Positions 1 to 9,584 of a stretch of 9,584 bases of DNA are shown here, one piece after another (positions within the stretch are counted from its first letter, which is position 1; every line of letters starts with the position of its first letter). The notes below the pieces were generated by a model. It did not search any database. It was not told the origin of the DNA and saw only the letters and a program-made list of their open reading frames with translations. The translations under genes were made by a program, and so were the position numbers. The stretch comes from Actinomycetes bacterium. Lineage in GTDB: Bacteria > Actinomycetota > Actinomycetes > Propionibacteriales > Propionibacteriaceae. The DNA lies in the NCBI GenBank assembly GCA_023387135.1, contig JAEWIK010000106.1, forward strand, positions 1 through 9,584, given 5' to 3'.

Positions 1-1
1 C

Positions 2-97
2 CTGCCGGCACCGGAACCACCGCCGCCGTCCGGCCCGCCACCCACAGACCCTTCGGAGCCCACTGTCTCGCTCGACGGTGAGGAGAAGCAGAAATGA
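2..97 (+). CDS. C-terminal end of an upstream gene (partial), proline-rich tail
   Basis: Reading from base 2 gives an open frame of 31 codons that enters from the left edge and ends at TGA 95-97. The encoded tail is rich in Pro and acidic residues and ends in SLDGEEKQK. Its stop overlaps the ATG of the next gene as ATGA (94-97), a common arrangement for translationally coupled genes, and this is the main reason for choosing this frame. The frame starting at base 1 is also open, up to TGA 79-81, and cannot be excluded. Too little is present to name the protein. It would form an operon with the PGY-repeat gene. Confidence 0.45.
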   Translation: MPAPEPPPPSGPPPTDPSEPTVSLDGEEKQK

Positions 98-1188
98 CGC
101 AGACGCCTCCTCCCGGCTCGCCGAACCGGCCGGTCCCGCCGCAGCAGCCGGGCTCGGGCACCGGCCCCGTGCCGCCGCAGCAACCCGGCTACCCGCAGCA
201 GCCCGGTTACCCGCCGCCCGGCTACCCGCAGCAGGGCCAGCAGCCCGGCTACCAGCAGGGGCAGCCCGGCTACCCGCAGGGACAGCAGCCCGGGTACCAG
301 CAACCCGGCGCTCCCGGTTACCAGCCGCAGCCCGGCTACTCCCAGCAGCCGCCGCCGGGGTACCAGGGCTACGGGGCGCAGCCCGGTCACCCGCAACAGG
401 GCTTCGGGCAGCGTCCCGGCTACCCTGCCGGCCAGGCCTACGCGCCGCCGCCGAAGCCGGCCGGCAAGTCTCCTGCCACGCTGATCGGCATCGTGGTGGG
501 GGCGGTCGCGCTGCTCGCCATCGTGGGCGGGGTGTTCCTCGCGTTCTCCGGCAACAAGACGACGCCGCCGCCCGTGGCTCCCACGCAGGTGCCGGCGCCC
601 TCGACCCCGCCGAACTCGCAGGCGCCGCAGCCGACCGACTCACCCGAACCGAGCGAGACGGCAGAGCCGACCGAGTCCGCCGCGCCGACGCAGACGCCGT
701 CCTCGACGCCGACGAAGGCTCCCCAGCCCGGCTCGAACGCCGTCGACCTCGGCTCCGGCGTGGTGCTGCCGATCGCCGACGGCTGGCAGATCCAGGAGCA
801 GGCTCCCGGTGCCGCGTCGGTGAGCGACGGCAAGGCGATCTTCGTCGTCCGCACGGTGCGGGCCGAGCCGTCGACAGACCCGTCCCAGCTCTGCCAGACG
901 TTCAACCAGTCGGTGCTGAAGGACGCCCCCAACGCGCAGTTCGGGGACCCGACGCGGCAGGAGACCGGGACCGACAAGATCGCGGTGGCGTCCTGCCCGG
1001 CGGCCTTCACCCAGACCCAGGGCGGCAAGAGCGTCCAGATGGCAGTGGTGACCTTCGCCTCGGTGCGTGCCGGCGACGGCCTCTCGGTGCTCGCCACGCT
1101 GCTGTTCACCGAGCAGACGCCCGACTCCTCGTTCGAGGACGTCAACGCCATGTTGAACGGGGTGCTGTCCTCGCAGGCGCGCGGCTAG
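94..1188 (+). CDS. PGY-repeat single-pass membrane protein with extracytoplasmic domain
   Basis: The 364-residue protein starts at ATG 94, preceded by AGGAG at 81-85 with 8 nt spacing. Residues 1-125 form a low-complexity Pro/Gln/Gly/Tyr region with ten PGY motifs (about residues 31-110). Residues 128-150 are one hydrophobic transmembrane helix. Residues 155-212 are a Pro/Thr/Ser/Glu linker. Residues 213-364 look like a folded domain with two cysteines, C267 and C301, that could form a disulfide outside the cell. There is no signal peptide or cleavage site, so the likely topology is a cytoplasmic PGY tail with the linker and C-terminal domain outside. Actinobacteria have many such proteins with a Pro-rich tail, a helix and an outer domain, and the tails often occur on membrane proteins of unknown role. 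I do not recognise the C-terminal domain, and the function is unknown. The start overlaps the upstream stop (ATGA), and a hairpin follows before uvrB. Confidence 0.85.
   Translation: MTQTPPPGSPNRPVPPQQPGSGTGPVPPQQPGYPQQPGYPPPGYPQQGQQPGYQQGQPGYPQGQQPGYQQPGAPGYQPQPGYSQQPPPGYQGYGAQPGHPQQGFGQRPGYPAGQAYAPPPKPAGKSPATLIGIVVGAVALLAIVGGVFLAFSGNKTTPPPVAPTQVPAPSTPPNSQAPQPTDSPEPSETAEPTESAAPTQTPSSTPTKAPQPGSNAVDLGSGVVLPIADGWQIQEQAPGAASVSDGKAIFVVRTVRAEPSTDPSQLCQTFNQSVLKDAPNAQFGDPTRQETGTDKIAVASCPAAFTQTQGGKSVQMAVVTFASVRAGDGLSVLATLLFTEQTPDSSFEDVNAMLNGVLSSQARG
169..426 (+). repeat. Degenerate in-gene repeats encoding PGY motifs
   Basis: This in-frame low-complexity tract is built from variants of CAGCCCGGCTACC. 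Exact copies start at 241 and 262, with near copies at about 181, 199, 286 and 328. It encodes the ten P-G-Y motifs separated by Gln/Pro/Gly. Unit length varies, so this is a degenerate codon repeat and not a clean minisatellite. Such tracts can expand or contract by slippage or recombination. Confidence 0.8.
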
Positions 1189-1233
1189 CTCCTGGGGTCC
1201 CCGGCGTCGAGGATGTGAGACGGGGCCGCCGCT

Positions 1234-1253
1234 GGGCCGGGTCGAACCGGCCC
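1234..1253 (+). terminator. Candidate hairpin terminator after the PGY-protein gene
   Basis: A perfect 7-bp inverted repeat, GGGCCGG / CCGGCCC, flanks a 6-nt loop (1241-1246), 45 nt after the stop of the PGY gene and just upstream of the uvrB promoter. Outer CCGC (1226-1229) and GCGG (1254-1257) could lengthen the stem across a 4-nt bulge. No T-tract follows, which is common for high-GC actinobacterial terminators but leaves the call uncertain. It would insulate uvrB from read-through. The loop contains the half-site GAAC but no complete LexA palindrome. Confidence 0.4.
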
Positions 1254-1271
1254 GCGGTGGCCACTGGGGAC

Positions 1272-1293
1272 TGTCGGTGGCCGCGCATAAGCT
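1272..1293 (+). promoter_or_regulatory. RecA-NDp / PafBC-type DNA-damage promoter of uvrB
   Basis: TGTCGGTG (1272-1279), 8 nt, then TAAGCT (1288-1293) matches every position of the actinobacterial RecA-independent damage promoter core TGTCRGTG-N8-TAnnnT. The -10 box ends 7 nt before the uvrB ATG at 1301, so transcription probably starts at or next to the A of ATG and the mRNA is leaderless. In mycobacteria this motif is recognised with the WYL-domain activator PafBC. That the same regulator acts here is inference. No GAAC-N4-GTTC LexA box is present nearby. Confidence 0.75.
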
Positions 1294-1300
1294 GCTCGTC

Positions 1301-3382
<2,082 letters not shown>

Positions 3383-3411
3383 CGCATCCCGTGCCCTGCC
3401 CGCCACCCTGC

Positions 3412-3426
3412 CGTCCCGACGGGACG
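3412..3426 (+). terminator. Short hairpin downstream of uvrB, possible terminator
   Basis: CGTCCC-GAC-GGGACG is a 6-bp stem with a 3-nt loop, 29 nt after the uvrB stop. No T-run follows, and a further CCCGG/CCGGG pair lies at 3441-3452. It may be a weak terminator between uvrB and terC or only GC-rich noise. Confidence 0.3.
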
Positions 3427-3433
3427 CCCGGGA

Positions 3434-3464
3434 TTGGTGGCCCGGTGCCGGGTACTGTCACAAT
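3434..3464 (+). promoter_or_regulatory. Possible terC promoter
   Basis: TTGGTG (3434-3439) could serve as a -35 box, with TACTGT (3453-3458) or CACAAT (3459-3464) as the -10. The spacings are 13 and 19 nt, neither ideal. Transcription from here would give a leader of about 60 nt ending in the good ribosome binding site GGGAGG (3517-3522). I see no consensus of the manganese riboswitch (yybP-ykoY) that precedes some terC-family genes. Confidence 0.25.
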
Positions 3465-3530
3465 CAGTGAGAAACCCCTGCCGGCATTCCCGGTGATTCG
3501 ACGCTCCAACAGCCCCGGGAGGCACCAACG

Positions 3531-4529
3531 ATGCACGTGACGGTCGAGGTCTGGCTTGTCACCATCGCGGTTCTGGTGGCGATCCTCGCCCTGGACGTGT
3601 TCATCATCGGCAGGCGTCCGCACGAGCCTTCCATGAAGGAATGCGGCATCGCCATCGGCGTCTTCTCCGGCATGGCGGTGCTCTTCGGGCTCGGGGTCTG
3701 GTACTTCAGCGGGCCGCGCTATGCCGCCGAGTTCTTCGCCGGCTGGCTCACCGAGTACAGCCTGTCGATCGACAACCTGTTCATCTTCGTCATCATCATG
3801 GCGAACCTCAGGGTGCCCAGGAAGCTGCAGCAGTTCGCGCTGATGGTGGGCATCGTCCTGGCGCTGGTGTTCCGCGGCATCTTCATCGCGCTGGGCGCTG
3901 CGGCCATCGAGCGGTTCAGCTGGGTGTTCTTCCTGTTCGGCGCCTTCCTGATCTACACCGCCGTCAAGCTCTACGTCGACTACCGCAGCGAGACCGGCGA
4001 GGACGACGACGCCACCGACAACGCGGTGCTGCGCTGGGTGCGTCGGGCATTCCCCTCCACCGACGTGTTCCACGGCACCAAGCTCGCTGTGAAGATCAAC
4101 GGCAAGCGCCTGATCACGCCGATGCTGATCGTCGTCGTCGCGCTCGGCAGCACCGACCTGCTCTTCGCGCTGGACTCCATCCCGGCGATCTACGGCCTCA
4201 CCCAAGAGGCCTTCCTCGTCTTCACGGCGAACGTGTTCGCCCTCATGGGCCTGCGGCAGCTCTACTTCCTCATCGGGGGGCTGCTGCAGCGGCTCGTCTA
4301 CCTCTCGGTGGGGCTGTCGGTGATCCTGGCCTTCATCGGCGTGAAGCTCGTCCTGCACGCGCTGCACGAGTACGGCTGGGACCGCGCGCTCGGGTTCAAC
4401 GGCGAGATCCCGATCTGGGTGTCGCTCACCTTCATCCTCGCCACGCTGGCGGTGACGACGGTGCTGAGCCTGCTCAAGTCGCGCCGGGATGCGAGGTCGG
4501 CGGGCGACGAGCCCACGCCGTCCCGCTGA
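3531..4529 (+). CDS. TerC/Alx family integral membrane protein, probable metal-ion handling
   Basis: This 332-residue membrane protein belongs to the TerC family. It begins at ATG 3531 with GGGAGG 8 nt upstream. About eight or nine hydrophobic segments are visible (for example 6-26, 40-60, 103-123, 130-149, 195-212, 228-246, 255-276 and 295-314). Family signatures are E75 with SLSIDNLF (77-84), DSIPA (215-219) and the following TANVFALMGLRQLYF (232-246). The conserved acidic residues E75, D81 and D215 are plausible ion ligands. Family members have been linked to tellurite resistance and, for Alx and YceF/YkoY homologues, to manganese export and metallation of secreted proteins. The substrate here is inferred, not shown. 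A charged loop at 152-164 (SETGEDDDATDN) is cytoplasmic or periplasmic by topology. The gene converges on the isomerase-like gene with only 24 nt between the stops. Confidence 0.9.
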   Translation: MHVTVEVWLVTIAVLVAILALDVFIIGRRPHEPSMKECGIAIGVFSGMAVLFGLGVWYFSGPRYAAEFFAGWLTEYSLSIDNLFIFVIIMANLRVPRKLQQFALMVGIVLALVFRGIFIALGAAAIERFSWVFFLFGAFLIYTAVKLYVDYRSETGEDDDATDNAVLRWVRRAFPSTDVFHGTKLAVKINGKRLITPMLIVVVALGSTDLLFALDSIPAIYGLTQEAFLVFTANVFALMGLRQLYFLIGGLLQRLVYLSVGLSVILAFIGVKLVLHALHEYGWDRALGFNGEIPIWVSLTFILATLAVTTVLSLLKSRRDARSAGDEPTPSR

Positions 4530-4553
4530 GACCGGGCGACGTCGGGCAGCCCG

Positions 4554-5261
4554 TCAGGCCAGCAGCGGCAGCTTCTCGTGGGCGATGCCGTCGGCGTCGA
4601 CCAGGGTCGCCCGTCCCGTGAGCCAGCCCCACAGCGCCGCGTCGCTGGCGCGGATGACCGTCTCGGGTTCGCCCTTGCCGATGGTGCCCGTCTGGCCGGA
4701 TTCGGCCTGTAGCTCGGCGGCGGGCAACCGGGCGTCGCCCAGCCGTTCGTACACCCAGGCGAGCAGCCAGCCGGCCGCCTCGGGTTGGACCTGGTCGGGC
4801 GTGAAGCCCGTGTCGAGGTCGAGATGGTGGACGCACAACTCGTGCAGCCTGGCGAGCGGCAGCACCGACAGCGGCCGCGTCCGCCCCAGGAAGGGGATGG
4901 GCCGGTGCCAGTCGGTGTGGTCGCGCCACACCTCGGCCAACGCCGTGGCGGAGGTGTCGAGGTCGATCTGCAGCGAGAGGGCCGGACGGTCGGCGCCGCG
5001 CTCCAGCGCCTCGAAGCGTTCGTCGGGGGTGGGTTCCACGAGCTCGGTGCCCGAGACCGCCGCTTCGGTCCGCCTGCGCAGCGCGTCGGCGTTCCTGGCG
5101 AGGTGCGTGGCGACATGCGCCCTGGTCCAGCCGGGCAGCAGGCTGGGGCCGTGCCACTGGTCGTCGGGGATCCCGATGGTGTCGTGCAGCAGCGACTGGT
5201 TGGCGTCCCGCACCAGCAGGCGGATCTCGTCCATGGGGAATGAACCGCCGAGCTGTCTCAT
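4554..5261 (-). CDS. Maleylpyruvate isomerase family, mycothiol-dependent (DinB-like) protein
   Basis: The 235-residue protein matches the mycothiol-dependent maleylpyruvate isomerase (MDMPI) family, whose N-terminal domain has a DinB-like four-helix fold holding a divalent metal. Visible features are [18 protein letters not shown] (about 44-61) and [12 protein letters not shown] (139-150). H53, E141 and H145 fit the family metal triad His, Glu-x3-His. The C-terminal part (about 155-235) ends in [10 protein letters not shown], typical of the family. Most members are uncharacterised thiol transferases and not true maleylpyruvate isomerases, so the substrate is unknown. I chose the ATG at 5261 because TAGGTT lies exactly 7 nt upstream, the same leaderless geometry as uvrB and uvrA. 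An internal ATG at 5234 would shorten it by 9 residues and has no ribosome binding site. It is divergent from uvrA and convergent with terC. Confidence 0.85.
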   Translation of the reverse strand: MRQLGGSFPMDEIRLLVRDANQSLLHDTIGIPDDQWHGPSLLPGWTRAHVATHLARNADALRRRTEAAVSGTELVEPTPDERFEALERGADRPALSLQIDLDTSATALAEVWRDHTDWHRPIPFLGRTRPLSVLPLARLHELCVHHLDLDTGFTPDQVQPEAAGWLLAWVYERLGDARLPAAELQAESGQTGTIGKGEPETVIRASDAALWGWLTGRATLVDADGIAHEKLPLLA

Positions 5262-5268
5262 GGGGATC

Positions 5269-5274
5269 AACCTA
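5269..5274 (-). promoter_or_regulatory. -10 box of a leaderless minus-strand promoter (isomerase-like gene)
   Basis: Read on the minus strand, TAGGTT is followed by 7 nt (GATCCCC) and the ATG at 5261. This fits TAnnnT with transcription starting at the ATG. No TGTCGG element precedes it and no clear -35 box is visible, so it is not a member of the damage-promoter set. It decides the start codon. Confidence 0.5.
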
Positions 5275-5360
5275 TGACTCAGCGAGCGGAACGTGCCAGC
5301 CGTCCGTCCGGCAACCGCGGGAGGGGCGGCCGGGCGCCCGGACCGGGCTGGCCTCGGGAC

Positions 5361-5382
5361 TGTCGGCAACACGACCTAACAT
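5361..5382 (+). promoter_or_regulatory. RecA-NDp / PafBC-type DNA-damage promoter of uvrA
   Basis: TGTCGGCA (5361-5368), 8 nt, then TAACAT (5377-5382) matches the damage promoter core except for CA in place of TG at the end of the first half. The upstream GGGACTGTCGG is identical to that of uvrB. The -10 box ends 7 nt before GTG 5390, implying a leaderless mRNA. The upstream ATG at 5381 lies inside the -10 box and so cannot be the start of this transcript. Confidence 0.7.
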
Positions 5383-5389
5383 GATCGGC

Positions 5390-8272
<2,883 letters not shown>

Positions 8273-8736
8273 CGTCGCGGGCGCCGGCGGCGGCCGGCAC
8301 CCGGCACGCGCAACTGAGGGTGAGGGTGTCGCCGTTCCGCGTGACGGTGGCCCGCGCCAGCGGCTGCTCGGCGGGGCCGGTGATGACCGAGCCGTCCGCC
8401 AGCGAGAAGGTGCTGCCGTGCCTGCCGCACACGATGGCGGAGTCGGTCACCTGCTGCACGGGCAGCCGCTGGTGCGTGCAGGTGCTGCTGAAGGCCTCGA
8501 AGGTGCCCTGCGTGGGCTGGGTGACGACGAACCTGCCGACAATCTTCCCGGAACCGACAGGCACGTCGCCGACGGGAACCGTGACGGCGCCGTCGGCGCC
8601 GCCCGCCTGCTGGCCCGCCGGGGCGGCGCAGCCGCCGAGGCAGAGGGCGAGCACACCGGCGCCTGCCGAAGCCAGGACCGTGCGGCGGCTGGTGAGGAAC
8701 TCTGACGTCATGGTGCCTCCTCGGGGTAGGACGGGC

Positions 8737-8742
8737 AGCGTA
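8737..8742 (-). promoter_or_regulatory. Possible -10 box for the Rieske gene
   Basis: On the minus strand TACGCT fits TAnnnT and lies 14 nt upstream of the GAGGAGG ribosome binding site, giving a leader of about 18-20 nt. No matching -35 element at 16-18 nt is visible; ATGACA lies only 11 nt upstream. This is a weak call. Confidence 0.25.
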
Positions 8743-8794
8743 GCGGTCGCCGCTGTCATTCGGCTGTGAGTCGCGGAGTGCGAACCACCGAAGC

Positions 8795-8816
8795 TGTCGG
8801 CCCCGCGTCCTATGCT
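8795..8816 (+). promoter_or_regulatory. RecA-NDp / PafBC-type DNA-damage promoter of uvrC
   Basis: TGTCGGCC (8795-8802), 8 nt, then TATGCT (8811-8816) has the same spacing as the uvrB and uvrA elements. The last two bases of the first half (CC) differ from TG. Transcription is expected at about 8823-8826, giving a leader of only 16-19 nt before the uvrC ATG at 8842. No LexA palindrome is present; GAAC occurs once (8782-8785) without its partner half. Confidence 0.65.
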
Positions 8817-8825
8817 GGCCACGCT

Positions 8826-8849
8826 ATGACAGGACCGACAGATGGCTGA
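8826..8849 (+). other. Possible 7-codon leaderless mini-ORF overlapping the uvrC start
   Basis: ATG 8826 opens a 7-codon frame (MTGPTDG) ending at TGA 8847-8849, eight bases inside uvrC in another frame. It lies 9 nt after the -10 box, so it could sit at the 5' end of the transcript and be translated without a leader, then couple to uvrC by re-initiation. The uvrC ribosome binding site AGGA lies within it. It may be fortuitous. Confidence 0.25.
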
Positions 8850-9584
8850 CCCGGCGACCTATCGGCCCAGGACCGGGTCGATCCCCACCGACCCCGGCGT
8901 GTACCGCTTCAGCGACGCCCAGGGCAGGGTGATCTACGTCGGCAAGGCGGTCAACCTGCGGCAGCGCCTCACGTCGTACTTCGCCGACCCGGCGACCCTG
9001 CACTTCCGCACCCAGACGATGGTGCGCACCGCCGCCAAGGTGGAGTGGACGGTCGTCCGCAACGAACTCGAGGCGCTGCAGCTCGAGTACACGTGGATCA
9101 AGCAGTTCGACCCCCGGTTCAACGTCAAGTACCGCGACGACAAGTCCTATCCGTGGGTGGCAGTCACCTGGGGCGAGGAGTTCCCCAGGGTCTACGTCGG
9201 CCGCGGCGCCAAGCGGAAGGGCAACCGGTACTTCGGCCCGTACGCGCAGGCGTGGGCGATCCGCGAGACCATCGACACCCTGCTCTACGTCTTCCCGATG
9301 AGGTCGTGTACCACCGGCGTCTTCCGTAACGCCAGGGCCAGCGGTCGCCCGTGTCTCTTCGGCTACATCGGCAAGTGCTCGGCCCCGTGTGTGGGCCGCA
9401 TCGACGCCGACGAGCACCGTGACATCGCGCAGGACGTCTGCGACTTCCTGGCTGGCAAGACCGCGGCCCTCACCCGCCGCGTCGAACGCCAGATGCGCGA
9501 GGCGTCGGCGGCGATGGAGTACGAGAAGGCCGCCGTGCTGCGCGACCGGCTGGCGGCGCTCACGAGGGCGACCGAGAAGAACGC
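8842..9584 (+). CDS. uvrC: UvrABC system protein C (N-terminal part, cut by window edge)
   Basis: UvrC is the nuclease that cuts on both sides of the lesion after UvrB verification. The first 247 codons are present; the C-terminal RNase H-like nuclease and HhH domains lie beyond the edge. The GIY-YIG nuclease domain that makes the 3' incision is visible as G19-V20-Y21 and Y32-V33-G34, with the catalytic R40 and the metal ligand E76. [24 protein letters not shown] is spread over 81-104. Cysteines C156, C171, C179 and C183 match the four that bind a [4Fe-4S] cluster in E. coli UvrC, with the last two spacings (8 and 4) kept and the first longer (15 against 12). A UVR domain that contacts UvrB lies at about 208-243. 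I chose ATG 8842 because AGGA (8831-8834) precedes it by 7 nt and the family N-terminus begins here. It is divergent from the Rieske gene. Confidence 0.96.
   Translation, partial: MADPATYRPRTGSIPTDPGVYRFSDAQGRVIYVGKAVNLRQRLTSYFADPATLHFRTQTMVRTAAKVEWTVVRNELEALQLEYTWIKQFDPRFNVKYRDDKSYPWVAVTWGEEFPRVYVGRGAKRKGNRYFGPYAQAWAIRETIDTLLYVFPMRSCTTGVFRNARASGRPCLFGYIGKCSAPCVGRIDADEHRDIAQDVCDFLAGKTAALTRRVERQMREASAAMEYEKAAVLRDRLAALTRATEKN

Noticed and set aside
1242..1256. GAAC half-sites near uvrB (1244), uvrA (5289) and uvrC (8782) as SOS boxes
   Set aside because: None has the partner GTTC after 4 nt, so they do not form a LexA palindrome.
4316..4337. TGTCGGTG inside terC as another damage promoter
   Set aside because: No TAnnnT follows at 8 nt, and it lies within conserved coding sequence (LSVGLSVI).
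4519..4541. Possible bidirectional terminator between terC and the isomerase-like gene
   Set aside because: The stem CGTCCC / GG(GC)GACG has a bulge, overlaps the terC stop and lacks T-tracts on either strand. I cannot support it.
5240..5389. Upstream extension of uvrA (50 extra codons to ATG 5240)
   Set aside because: The extension covers both divergent promoters and does not match the UvrA family N-terminus.

Overview
The window is high-GC DNA with strongly GC-rich third codon positions. It comes from an actinobacterium. Supporting evidence is the UvrA, UvrB and UvrC sequences, which carry actinobacterial variants (for example a C-x3-H first zinc site in UvrA and an [14 protein letters not shown] stretch in UvrC), a mycothiol-type maleylpyruvate isomerase family protein, and leaderless genes with TAnnnT -10 boxes. 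Frequent use of the Arg codon AGG may help narrow the lineage, but I cannot name a genus.

Layout. Bases 1-97 hold the probable proline-rich 3' end of an upstream gene that overlaps the next start by ATGA. Bases 94-1188 encode a membrane-anchored protein with ten PGY repeats, one transmembrane helix, a Pro/Thr/Ser linker and an outer domain. A strong hairpin follows, then uvrB (1301-3382) and terC (3531-4529). A mycothiol-dependent maleylpyruvate isomerase/DinB-like gene lies on the minus strand (4554-5261), convergent with terC and divergent from uvrA. Next come uvrA (5390-8272), a minus-strand Rieske [2Fe-2S] lipoprotein (8208-8711) whose 3' end overlaps uvrA, and the first 247 codons of uvrC (8842 to the window end). 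There is no gene-free stretch over 300 bases, and I see no RNA gene, mobile element, CRISPR array or attachment site.

Function. All three genes of the UvrABC excision nuclease lie within 8.3 kb, each with its own promoter. Each promoter carries TGTCGG-N10-TAnnnT, which matches the actinobacterial RecA-independent damage promoter (RecA-NDp, recognised with the WYL-domain activator PafBC). No LexA (SOS) palindrome is visible. UvrB and UvrA appear to be leaderless, starting 7 nt after the -10 box. The genes between them (TerC, isomerase-like protein, Rieske lipoprotein, PGY protein) belong to membrane, thiol or redox functions and lack the motif.

This is mainly a housekeeping region. I found no clear new defence or mobile system. 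The points most worth a second look are the coordinated promoter architecture, a leaderless mini-ORF overlapping the uvrC start, and a Rieske protein that lacks both disulfide cysteines and has an extra C-terminal tail overlapping uvrA.
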